The notes beneath the pieces were generated by a model. The model saw nothing but the letters and a program-made list of their open reading frames with translations, was not told the DNA's origin and did not search any database. The position numbers and the translations under genes are program-made. From Plantago ovata (lineage: Eukaryota > Streptophyta > Magnoliopsida > Lamiales > Plantaginaceae), in the NCBI GenBank assembly GCA_028274465.1, contig CM051455.1:112094261-112158260 (forward strand): DNA of 64,000 nucleotides. Direction: 5' to 3'. The stretch's first letter is position 1; each line of letters starts with the position of its first letter. Below are positions 54,820-64,000 of this stretch, piece by piece.

Positions 54820-55838
54820 TAGGACCATGCCGGAGGAAGAACCCTCGCGCAAAAAGTCATTCGACAAGGATACTACTGGCCCACTGTTCGCGAAGACGCT
54901 GCCCAATTTGTGAGAAGGTGCGAGGAGTGTCAAATGCACGCCAATTTGATCAACGTCCCATCGAAACCTCTCATGCCCATCACCATCACTTGCCCTTTCG
55001 ACATATGGGGCATCGACATAGTCGGTCCGTTCCCAAGAGGCAAGGGCAAAAGAAGTTCATCATTGTTGCGGTCGAATACTTTAGCAAGTGGGCGGAAGTT
55101 GAGGCAGTATCTACCATCACTGAACAAAGAGTGATGAACTTCGTATGGAGGAACATCGTGTGTCGATTTGGCTTACCGAGGGTCCTCATCTCAGATAATG
55201 GTGCTCAATTTTGTGGTCAAAGATTCAATGAATGGTGCAAGGAAATGAAGATTGAGAGGAGGTATACCTCTGTAGGACATCCTCAATCCAATGGGCAAAC
55301 AGAAGCCGTCAACAAAATCCTCGTCAACAACTTGCAGAAGAGGTTCGCCACCAACAAGGACTGGGTCGACGAGCTTGATGGAGTGGTATGGGCATACCGC
55401 ACTACTTCAAAAACAGCTACAAGAGAGACTCCCGTCTCGCTAGTTTATGGGTCCGAGGCAGTCATACCAGCAGAAGTGGCAGTAGAAACCCTCAGAATCC
55501 AAGGGTATCAACCCGAGGACAATCATACAGAGAGGCTCTTCGACCTGGAGACGGTTAGTGAAGCAAGGACCAATGCCTTGGCCAACATCCTCAGATATCA
55601 AGCATTGATCGCGAAGACCTACAACAAAGGCGTAAGAGAGAGAGACTTCCAAGTAGGAGACCTAGTACTCCGAAGAGCAGACATCCTGGGCAAAGTTGGG
55701 AAGATGCAACCCAATTGGGAAGGCCCCTACAAGATAATTGAAGCAAGGTCCAACGGAAGTTATCGTCTTCAAGACATGGAGGGAAGAGTATTAAAGAACC
55801 CGTGGAATACTTCTAACCTCCAGAGATTCTATGCTTGA
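54820..55838 (+). pseudogene. H integrase, cut from RT by two stops and a frameshift
   Basis: TGA-TAG at 54817-54822 ends RT-RNase H. The same frame then has the zinc domain (CEECQMHAN) and the first catalytic Asp in WGIDIVGPFP. One base is lost near 55047 and the frame shifts. It continues with AVEYFSKWAEVEA, the second Asp in LISDNGAQF, the Glu in GQTEAVNKIL and a C-terminal domain (VGDLVLRR, NWEGPYKI), ending TGA at 55836-55838. All catalytic residues are present across the break. Confidence 0.88.
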
Positions 55839-56643
55839 GTTGTTTGAAGAAAAAGCTTTTTGAAGAACCCCTGTGAAAGGCCAGGAGATCGAGAAGGATT
55901 CCTCACAAGTTCATGTGAGAGGTACCTCTTGTTTTTCTTAAGAAGTTGTTGTAAGCAAGCTGGCCGAGGAGCCTCCCATTGTAATTGTATTTCCGACAAA
56001 TCAATGCAATGTCTATCTTTCAACAAAAATTCTTCAATTATAGAACTATTATGCTGCTATTCAATCATGAAAGCTTACTCGATCTACATAAGAGCTACCC
56101 GATTTCGCTTTATTAAAAGAACCCTCCCCGCTCTCTTATCTGTAAAAGATAATTAATAGTGAAGCCTTTTAAGGCGATAGAAGCGGCGAGCAGAAGGAAG
56201 TCGAGGAGAAACCTGATTTTTTCTGGCTCAACACTTAGAATTTTTCTCAATTATCAGAGGAAATCGAGAAGCGCTGCAACTACCTTGGTAGCTCGAGGAG
56301 TATTGTCCGAATTGTCATTAGCAAAGATTATCTTGCTACTTTATGATTCGAAGAGCTTGGGTTCTCGATCTTAGCTTATACATGTTTAACTACTCTATTC
56401 AAGTTATACGTCATAACTAAGGAGTTAGTAAAAAACACAAGTATAAGAAAGAAATCGAAGAGAAAATTATATCGAAGAAAATAAGGAAAGCATTCATCAT
56501 GTTATAATACAACGGGGATAGAGTACGCCACAAGGGGCCGAATAGCAAATTATGAAAGCATGAAATTGTTCGGAAATAACTCTAAGACAATACAAGTACA
56601 AAGTTAACCGAGCATACTCGGCCTTGATCAAGTTCTCGCGCCT
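55839..56643. other. Region between H integrase and the antisense gene
   Basis: No convincing ORF. Two convergent genes end here: integrase from the left and the antisense gene from the right. AT-rich, with AATAAA-like stretches, but no certain poly(A) signal was picked. Confidence 0.5.
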
Positions 56644-57498
56644 CTAACGGGTCCGACTGGCCGAGAATTCGCTCTGGAGCCCGGGTACACTGCTCCTTGA
56701 AGCACCGGCTCTAGTGGGGCTGTTCGGAGTATGCAAGTTCCCGTCGCCTTCCTTCTCGCGAGCCTCCTTGATCGCGTTAGCATAAGTAATCAGCTCAGGC
56801 TCCACAAAACCCTCTTCGCGCCCAATCACAGGTTTATTAACTTGAATCCAATGGGCATTCCGAAGAGGAGCCTTCTCAAACGGCAGAAGTAGACCGGCCC
56901 TAATGCACTCTGGGACCCATCGAGGGAGATAGGACGGCTTGCTCGGATAAGGAACCTCCGGATCAGTAACAAGCTCGCCGAACTCACATGCATGGTGCAT
57001 CTCGTCGCTCGGAATCTCATCGGGATACCGGCTCATATCATCGCGCCGACCAGCATGCATGTCTTCTCGGGCGTCCACATCGAAGTCCTCAGGCAAAAGC
57101 TTGACCCTTTTGAGTTGCCCGATACAGGAGAAGAAACCCTCCTCGCGAGCAGTATCCTTGATGTCCTGAGTGGCCAACTTGTAAATGGCGGACTCCATGA
57201 ATGCCCTGGCGGTCTCGAGCCTTCTACCGACGAGGAAGGATAGCACACTGTCCTTAAACTTCTGCATGCACTGCGACAATGTTGCATAACCACCCTTGTA
57301 GCCCAGAGCCCTCTGCTTCTCCCGAGACAACTCCTTCTCGAGCTGATCCACCTTCTCGTGGGATTTGCGGACCACCTCATTGGCCACCTGGGTCTTAGAC
57401 TTCTCGGACGCAACCGTCTTTTCAAGCTCCTCAATCACCTGACTGATATCGGAGCGATCCGCCGCGACGTTAGCATACGCCTCTTTGATGTGCTCGAG

Positions 57499-57594
57499 CT
57501 GCAAGAAAATTTGGAAGTTAATTTTGCTTATCGAGACAACTTAAAAGCGAGGAGGAACGAAATTAAAGACTTGTAAAAATTCTACAAGAATTAC
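57499..57594 (-). other. Intron 2 of the antisense gene
   Basis: 96 bp, CTACAG/GTAATTC to TTTTCTTGCAG/CTCGAG on the minus strand. It lies between complete codons, so the frame is kept. The acceptor has a good T-rich tract. Confidence 0.78.
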
Positions 57595-58052
57595 CTGTAG
57601 AGCGCAGAGGCTGAGTTCATGGGCGCGGTCCAACTCGGACATTTGGACGAACCGTTTGATCTCCGCGTCGCGATCAATGTCCAAGGCTGCTTTACCCTTC
57701 TTATGGGCTGGCTCGTCATTCCCACCAAGATTGAGGAGCCTCTTCGCACAAGCTCTTTTCGCGGGAGGGGCTCGCTCTTTCGGACGCTTCTCCGGCTTGC
57801 CCTCTCCAGCCTCCCCGGCCTTCTTTGCAGCCGCTGCATCCTCCGCGGCCTTCTGCTTAACAGCTTCCAAGGGGTCCTCGATCGTCACGAGCCCCTCCTT
57901 AGCCAGAGTGTCTCGATGCTCCGCCGCATTCTTGGGGTGGCTAAGGTCAAGGTACCCGAGGATCTTTGTGGTCTTGCCCGCCAAACGTTGTTTCCTCCTT
58001 TGCTCCTCCTTCGCCTCTAAGGTCTTCGACATTATCCAAGCAAACCAGTATT

Positions 58053-58173
58053 CTGCACAATCAGGGAGAACAAAAAAGTTAGCAAAAGCGAAGAGCAATG
58101 GTAGTCGATACAAAGAAAACAAAGAGAAAAAACACAAGTATAAGGTTTCTAAAGTGATCCTCGAGCTAGTTAC
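58053..58173 (-). other. Intron 1 of the antisense gene
   Basis: 121 bp, TTTG/GTAACTAG to TTGTGCAG/AATACTGG on the minus strand. Splicing joins codon G+AA and links two frames that are otherwise out of register. Confidence 0.75.
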
Positions 58174-60013
58174 CAAAGAGGAGGTCATCGGCATATCCTG
58201 AGTTCTTGTAGCCCGTGTAGACCGGGGAGGACAAACCGGCAAGATAGGGGAGTAGTTGCAACACTAAGCCCCAGTAGAAGTACTTCTCTGGGTCATTACA
58301 AGCGTTTCTCTCTTCGAGCGCCAGTACCCACGGGTCCGACTCAACCGGATGAGGGTACCGATCAGATATCGGTCCTCGGTAGAAGTGTTTGGGTACTCCC
58401 CACTCCACGCCCGCGTCGCTCATACCGGGGAGCTTCTTCCTCTTAACATAGATATATCGGTGGAACCATTTGTAGCCCGAGGAGGATGGAGCGTCCACTA
58501 TAAATCCAAGACCGGGGCGAGTGTTGAAGTAATAAAAGAATTTGTTTCCAGAGCTCATCGAGACTCTGAAAAGGTGGTTGAAATTATGAAAATTCACCGG
58601 GATCCCCAGCTTCTTGCAGAGTACCCCAAAACAGATAAGAGTGCCAAATGCACTAGGGAGAAGCTGCCAGGGAGCGAGACCCAACTGGTTGATGATATAC
58701 TTGAAGGGGTCACAAAAAGGAAGGATCCATCCTCGATCCAATGTCAGTAGATGCACAGCCATATAACCAGGTGGCGCATTGTAGAACGTCTGGTCGGGCT
58801 TTGGCATGAGGATGTCAATATTCCTCTTGCTTAGCCGATACTTTTGCCTTATGGATGGTATCTCTTCCTTTTTAACCGTCGAGGCGGTTGTCGGAATCAA
58901 CCCATCTTCGTTCTTCTCGCCTTGGGGATCGGGGAGATCAACATCCTTAGGCCCTCGGGTAAACTTCTTCACGCTGGCCACAGTAATCTTGGATTCTCTT
59001 CGAGATCGTTATTTTTCTTCTTAGATCGAGAAGCTTTCCTCTTCGATCTCTTTGGAGCCTTACCCGGAGCATGGGCAGCTTCTTCCTTATCCTCAGAAGA
59101 CGAAACCTTCTCGCCCCTCTTACGCTTGCGATCGCGTTCAAGTACAGCCCTTGCCCGCTCTCCTTCGGCCTCCTCGCTCGGAATGGGAGGTCTTACATTG
59201 CTCGTCGCGGGGAAGCTGAAATCTATCTGTGTAGGATCGATAGTCTCATAGGGAATAACATCATCGATATAATACTGCTCTTGAATGAGCAGTTCTCGCT
59301 CCGCATTCCGGTTCATCTCAGAAAACGACGGAGATGGAAAACTCCGGCTCGGACCAGCTTCATTCCCGTGGACATCGAGAATCTGCACCGGGGAATCCTC
59401 GTCGCTACTGATTACGGTTCGACGAACAGTTTGAACAGGAAGTTCAGATTTACGTACTCAAGACGAAGAAGGCTCCTCGATATCCTCACGCTGGCCTTCT
59501 TGGAAAGAATGTTCCCCTTCCTCGAACCAAGCAAGCTCAGGCGTCGGCTGCTCAGTGTCGTCCATATCCTCTACTCGGATAGGTGATGGATCAACGTTAC
59601 CTCGGACACCGTAGTCACGCCCTAAAACCTGGGCAGCTTGTGTTAACATGGCGGCCGGGACACCAGTATCTGGAGGACCCCCTTCTGCTTCTGTCCGAAT
59701 ATCAATAAAAAGCTCATCAGCATTTCGCCTTCTTCGGACTTCCAGATGAAACTGCTCCTCATCCTCCTCCTCTTAGGAATCATCTTCTTCACCAGATTCC
59801 ACATCCTCTTCTCCTTCCTCTAGCTCCTCCTCTTCGCTCTCCTCACTGTCAACCTCCTCTACCTGAGGCGCCGGTTCCTCGTGATCAGAGGAAAGTTCCA
59901 TAGTCTGATCTAAGAAGGTGGCCGATACGGATGTCTCCTCGGACATCTCCTGACCGCTTCCGTAATCGAGAGCGTCGTGACGGTTTTGACTGTCGTCGTT
60001 CCTCTTGGACATC

Positions 60014-60485
60014 CTAAAAGGTTGGCCAGAAAAAGAGTAAGGATGGGTGGTGATAGTCCGAGAGGTCCGTTTATGTATATTGATTATGCTCGACCTCCCG
60101 AACGGAGATAAATCTCAAGAAAAAGGGCATAAGTACAATAGAAGTTACTCTACGACAAAGTATAAGCAGAGCGAGGAGCAAAAAACATATGAAGACAAGT
60201 ATCCAGGGAGCGACCAGTTATGGAGGCGAGGGGATTTACAGAAATTGAAAAAACGGGAGAAGTATATGCAAAATTTACAAGCCAAATCACGACATACAAA
60301 GTAGGCGGTCCGTTTAAGTACATTTTTAGGTCCGATAAAACACCAATCAAAGCCCAGTCGTACGCCGGCAGAGGCTCAGGCGGCGGAGTTGGGCGGACGG
60401 CAGGCAGTCGTGGTAGCAAAAGGAAAGAAAAAGAAAAATAGCAAGCATTCAAGTACTTATATTCGAGTAGCTGTGAAGGACTTAC
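60014..60485 (-). other. Probable leader intron of the antisense gene
   Basis: Minus strand AACAA/GTAAGTCC at 60485 and CCTTTTAG/G at 60014, immediately before the ATG at 60012. The donor is strong, the acceptor moderate. Inferred from splice-site fit only. Confidence 0.45.
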
Positions 60486-60690
60486 TTGTTTAAGCAATTG
60501 AAGTCGGAATTGAACTCGGAAGCTACTAGATCCGCCGGAAAACGGAACTGTTGGTTCGCCTGAATAACTCCGAGAATGCTCTTCGATCTCACTTTAATGC
60601 TCTTCGATCTCTCTCTAATGCTCCTCCCTCTCTCAAAGGCTCTCAGTAAAAAATTTTGCAGAAAGTGAAAAATGAGATCGTTCCTCACCT

Positions 60691-60697
60691 ATTTATA
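60691..60697 (-). promoter_or_regulatory. TATA box of the antisense gene
   Basis: The minus strand reads CTATAAATAGG, a textbook plant TATA box, about 200 bp before the presumed leader-intron donor. Nothing on the + strand there needs it. It lies between the antisense ATG and the tandem repeat. Confidence 0.6.
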
Positions 60698-61022
60698 GAA
60701 GGGTATCCGAGGAATTTGAACCGTCGGTGCCCCTCGCTCCATCCGGACCGAACACGTGGCAGCTCTCAACGGCTCAGATCACCGCCGCCTGGCGAATTCC
60801 CTATTTTACCCTCCGCGCTCCCGCTCGGGCTCGGGCACACTCTCCCATGCCAGCGCGAATTACCTAATCGCAGTAGGTAATTCGTAGCACGAGCACCGCA
60901 CCACTTGCCTCAGGGATAGAGCGATGACCAAAAGAATCACTCTTCGAGACTTCACAGATAAAAAAGGATGACAAGACAAAAAATCGACGGATACATTATG
61001 ACGGATCGAGGAGCCACACTCA
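60698..61022. other. Upstream region of the antisense gene
   Basis: No gene. GC-richer than its surroundings (60730-60850), then AT-rich up to the tandem array. A probable promoter-proximal region for the minus-strand transcript. Confidence 0.4.
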
Positions 61023-61479
61023 GAATTATCTCTCCTCGAGATAATTTGCAAAGAAAAAGCGGCAGGAAGTCATTCCATTCCACCAAGGAATTATCTCTCC
61101 TCGAGATAATTTGCAAAGAAAAATCACCAGGAAGTCATTCCATTCCACTCTCAGAATTATCTCTCCTCGAGATAATTTGCAAAGAAAAAGTGGCAGGAAG
61201 TCATTCCATTCCACCAAGGAATTATCTCTCCTCGAGATAATTTGCAAAGAAAAAGCGGCAGGAAGTCATTCCATTCCACCAAGGAATTATCTCTCCTCGA
61301 GATAATTTGCAAAGAAAAAGCGCCAGGAAGTCATTCCATTCCACTCTCAGAATTATCTCTCCTCGAGATAATTTGCAAAGAAAAAGCGGCAGGAAGTCAT
61401 TCCATTCCACCAAGGAATTATCTCTCCTCGAGATAATTTGCAAAGAAAAAGCGCCAGGAAGTCATTCCATTCCACCAAG
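61023..61479. repeat. Seven-unit tandem repeat with internal palindrome
   Basis: Units start at 61023, 61088, 61154, 61219, 61284, 61350 and 61415 (65/66/65/65/66/65 bp). Each has ATTATCTC-TCCTC-GAGATAAT, an 8-bp inverted repeat. Unit ends alternate CACCAAG and CACTCTCA in a period of three, so three-unit blocks of 196 bp were duplicated. ORFs crossing it on both strands are by-products. Confidence 0.92.
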
Positions 61480-61557
61480 GAATACTTACCCGGATCCGAT
61501 CTCTGCCCAGCAAACATACCTCTTTTCATAAGGTCCGAGCAAAGTCCGCTTGCACCC

Positions 61558-61720
61558 TATAAAAAGGGGGGGAGGGAGAGATAGGAGGAGGGAAAGATAC
61601 CAAGGTGCGAATACGGAAATCTTTTTTCGCCCACTACTAGTCGAGGCTCTGCTCGACCCATACTTCAACATAGTTCCTCAACTATCTTCTACAAAGATAC
61701 TTGGAAACTAGGGGGACATA
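61558..61720 (+). other. Purine-rich run and polypurine tract before the H 3' LTR
   Basis: TATAAAAA at 61558-61565 runs into a nearly pure purine stretch of about 37 bases (61561-61597). The immediate polypurine tract is GGAAACTAGGGGG (61703-61715), five bases before the LTR start at 61721. Confidence 0.6.
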
Positions 61721-62495
61721 TGTTAGTGTTGAAATATGTCCAGTCCGCATGTATGAACTGGAACGGTCTAAGAGCGCGACAAAGCATCATAGGCCGTCCC
61801 TCAAGGGGCGTGACCACACCCAAGTATGTCAGTAAGGTGTGGTTCGACCTACATAAGGACCGACCATCACTAGGAGGCCAACCCTCAAAATAAGCTCATT
61901 ACAAGGACAAAGCAGCCATTGAGCTCGAAGAGCATCTCTATGGCTCGAGTAGCATCTCTACGGCTCGAGGAGGATCTTACGTCAAGGTAACGCTCCTTGA
62001 GAGAAACTGGGCAAGACACTACTCGCACCCTCTACGTACAAGGAAGACACGAGGACCCCGAGCGACCAGCCATGGTTGCTCCCTTGGGCCAAGGCCCATG
62101 GACCTCCCTAATGGGCCTGGGCCGAGGAAGGCTTCAATCTCAGTCGTACACGTGTCGTGATCCTACGCGACCTGGAGATAAAAGTCCACAAGTATATAAA
62201 GGCTTCACTCACTCCTCAACAGTAAGCATTAATACCTCTCAACCATCACTCAATATTTCTCTCACTAGGGAAGTCTTCAGCTCCCTACACGTAAAGTCGT
62301 CGCTCCGGTCTGATACCTTACAGACCGGGTAAGAGACACTAACCCCCCCCCCCCTCTAGTCTATTTCAGGTGTGAGGAAGCTACAAGAAGGTTCCCTATC
62401 ATTTCAGGAAGAACACTACATGAATAAGACATAGAATAGGTTGACCATAGCGACTCACTACGAACTCAGAAAGAAGCACGAATTACCCTTCAACA
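61721..62495 (+). repeat. 3' LTR of H
   Basis: 775 bp from TGTTAGTGTT to CCTTCAACA, followed by the duplication ACCAG (62496-62500) and the E1 third ORF. It differs from the 5' LTR by about 12 substitutions and a longer C-run near 62345. Confidence 0.93.
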
Positions 62496-63145
62496 ACCAG
62501 CAATGAGGAAACAACTCAAAATGTGATCAGAAATGTTCATGGTTGTTGGATCTTAAAGCTGGAAGATATATTGGTAAATGATTTCTTTCCAACTGCTGTA
62601 CTAAATTAGATGTACACTTGGATTGAATTAAAGGTGAAAAGAAAAGAAAGGGATCCTCCTCCCTACCCAAGAAACATTGCTGCAAGATGGTTGAATCTGG
62701 AAGTCTTAGTAAGAGAACATCTATTGGCAAGCTAATGAAGCAAGAGCCCGATTTAATCAAACCAATTGATGTAGCTTACTACTCTGACCCTTTAACCAAG
62801 AAGTCAAAGAAGAAATATGGTTTGATTCCTTATGAGCATTTCTATCTCACTGCCAAGGATCAAGAAGAAGATCTTCTCTGGCTAAGAAAGATTCATGCTA
62901 ACAAGGGAATTTCAGATACACAACTTCTCCATGCCAACAATTGGGGCATGCACTTGTGGGTATTACACTACAAAGAAATGAATGGTGAACACCATCATTA
63001 TACTGCCTGCAAGAATGCAAGGATCATTCAGCTTGAAGTCCGTAAGCTACTTGAAGATTACGAAAGGGACTGTGTTGAATTTTCTGCACTTGCTGAAAAA
63101 ACTGTAAGGGAGATTCTGAGGAAATCTTCTGCTGGAATAGCTTAA
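62496..63145 (+). pseudogene. E1 third ORF, C-terminal part
   Basis: It continues from 36513: NEETTQNVIRNVHGCWILKLED, then TAG at 62607-62609 (CAA in E2), a frameshift near 62710, then open from about 62720 to TAA at 63143-63145 (EQEDLLWLRKIH-like region, NNWGMHLWVLHYKEMN, REILRKSSAGIA). Collinear with 30835-31467 of E2. Confidence 0.82.
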
Positions 63146-63407
63146 GTCCCTTGTAAAAGCTATGTTTGTTTTGTTTGTTGATTTGTGTAGTTATCTCTAA
63201 ACCTTCTTGTAAACTTACTGAAAGATAACTATCAGCAATAAAAGCTTTTGACTCTTATTGGTTCTTGATTATGCAATCTACTTATGCTTACTGTTTTATC
63301 ATTCAAGTATGCTTGCATTAATCAACTGATTTATTCAACATCAGAAACCTCTAAAGGGGTAACAATTAATTTAGCCATGGATTCCTAACATCAAAAAGGG
63401 GGAAATT
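63146..63407 (+). other. 3' untranslated region and polypurine tract of E1
   Basis: No gene. AAAAAGGGGGAAATT (63393-63407) directly precedes the LTR start TGTTAGG. E2 has lost this part. Confidence 0.8.
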
Positions 63408-64000
63408 TGTTAGGAAACTTGTAATTTTAATGAGCAATTAACCATGCTAAATTAAGGAAAGTCCAGTAACTAGTACTCTTAAGGTCCATAGGAATTTAGA
63501 ATTTTAAAGGACATTGTAAAAGAGGAACGTTTGCTGAAGACTTAGATTAGGTACTAGTTAGGTGCTTTAATTCGCTTATGATGTATCTTGTTTTCTGAAA
63601 AGAAAAACAACCTATTGAAGCATTTGCTGATGATGTATTTTGTTTACACAAACAAACAATTGAAGCATTAGAACCGTTCAGAAACTTGAAGAATTCGAAG
63701 AATGAAGACTAAAGAAGATTTTTGAAGATGATATCTACAAAGGCACATGTTGCTCAGAAAGTGGAAACTTCAGCAACAGCTAGCATAAGTGAAAATCTAT
63801 ATGACAGGGTAGGTTGTGCTTGCTGAAACTGAGACTGACCACTTGCTGAAAAACATATGTGACCTCCTTGTTGAAAGTACTTGCATTTGCGCTCCAACGT
63901 TCATATTTGAATTTCATTCAAATGAACATTAAATGCAAAGTAAGCACGCGAAGAACATGAAGACTAGAAGACAAATAAAGGACGCTGCTGAAAGTATAAA
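63408..64000 (+). repeat. 3' LTR of E1, first 593 bp
   Basis: It begins TGTTAGGAAACTTG like the E2 LTR and runs off the window. More diverged from the two E2 LTRs than they are from each other, as expected for the older host element. Confidence 0.9.

Larger units (their letters stand above)
56644..60012 (-). pseudogene. H antisense gene, three coding exons, plant gypsy-type transposon protein
   Basis: Minus strand. Exon 1 runs 60012-58174: an acidic Ser/Glu start; two in-frame stops (59773-59775, 59458-59460); a one-base frameshift near 58990; then a globular domain with IPSIRQKYRLSKRNIDI, PPGYMAVHLLTLDRGW and FYYFNTRPG. This resembles the Pfam family 'putative gypsy type transposon' (PF04195). 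Exon 2 is 58052-57595: Lys/Ala-rich, KTLEAKEEQRRKQ. Exon 3 is 57498-56644: a coiled coil then a domain ending SEFSASRTR and TAG. Both introns are GT-AG and keep the frame: phase 1 (G+AA = Glu) and phase 0. Antisense ORFs in this place are known from some Tat elements (for example Grande); their function is not established. Confidence 0.8.
36514..62495 (+). mobile_element. Element H: Tat-like Ty3/gypsy retrotransposon with antisense gene
   Basis: LTRs are 36514-37283 and 61721-62495, with target duplication ACCAG at 36509-36513 and 62496-62500. Order: primer site, gag, protease, [F and G inserted], RT, RNase H, archaeal-type RNase H, integrase, antisense gene, tandem repeat, polypurine tract. 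A degenerate first RNase H followed by a second one is typical of the Tat lineage. The LTRs differ at about 12 sites by eye (near 1.6%), so insertion was recent. Without F/G it would be about 13.3 kb. Confidence 0.9.
9614..64000 (+). mobile_element. Element E1: outermost Ty1/copia (Sirevirus-like) retrotransposon, interrupted
   Basis: Order: gag (partial), pol in copia order protease-integrase-RT-RNase H, a hairpin spacer, a third ORF, a polypurine tract and the 3' LTR. The third ORF after pol and the copia gene order suggest the Sirevirus lineage. The element is cut by the A/B array on its left, by E2 (16739-33038) and by H (36514-62495). E2 and H are each flanked by 5-bp target duplications, and the third ORF reads on across both. 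The 5' LTR, primer site and start of gag lie left of the window and the 3' LTR runs off the right edge. Confidence 0.85.

Noticed and set aside
61023..61479. CRISPR-like spaced repeats
   Set aside because: Units are contiguous with no unique spacers, have a higher-order period, and lie within a plant retrotransposon.
61026..61531. Repetitive ORFs on both strands (ISRRDNSLVEW and LLEIICKEK types)
   Set aside because: Unit length near a multiple of three keeps frames open by chance in the tandem repeat; no start context or conservation.

Overview
The window is plant nuclear repeat DNA. I see no cellular housekeeping gene, tRNA or rRNA gene. Everything visible belongs to LTR retrotransposons inserted into one another, most of them broken by stops, frameshifts and deletions. 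A plant host is indicated by a Sirevirus-like Ty1/copia element with an extra ORF after pol, a Tat-like Ty3/gypsy element with a second (archaeal-type) RNase H and an antisense gene, and primer binding sites matching plant tRNA-Asp. The species cannot be named; a eudicot is a guess.

Layout, outermost first. Element E1 (copia, + strand) forms the base from 9614 to the right edge: partial gag (9614-11274), pol (11286-14660), a hairpin-rich spacer, a very long third ORF (15582-63145 in three pieces), a polypurine tract and the start of its 3' LTR (63408-64000). Four things interrupt E1. (1) At its gag, a three-LTR tandem array of non-autonomous elements called A and B here (1-9613) carries two nested solo LTRs (3950-5109 minus; 7085-8263 plus). 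(2) In the third ORF, element E2 (16739-33038), a sister copia copy, is flanked by the duplication AAATG and itself holds a minus-strand solo LTR (18632-19895, duplication GCTGG). (3) Further along the same ORF, element H (36514-62495), a Tat-like gypsy element, is flanked by ACCAG. (4) Inside H, between protease and reverse transcriptase, lie two head-to-head elements, F (minus, 39908-47003) and G (plus, 47004-52545), of the same family as A/B.

How the parts work. E1/E2 encode gag, protease, integrase, RT and RNase H, then a roughly 1,760-codon acidic, coiled-coil ORF of unknown role that has its own TATA box and is preceded by seven hairpins with a shared loop. H encodes gag, protease, RT, a degenerate RNase H, an archaeal-type RNase H and integrase on +, and on the minus strand a spliced gene (60012-56644) with a TATA box, a probable leader intron and two coding introns that keep the frame. 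A, B, F and G carry at most gag (F also protease) and must rely on other elements for RT and integrase.

Most notable signals: the covarying hairpin array and the over-used word TTGCTGA/TCAGCAA in the copia family; the antisense spliced unit and its higher-order tandem repeats in H; GC-rich palindrome modules just upstream of the TATA box in every A/B/F/G-type LTR; the palindromic fusion of two 5' LTRs at 47001-47006; and repair scars at both ends of E2. Counts, identities and junctions were read by eye without alignment software.
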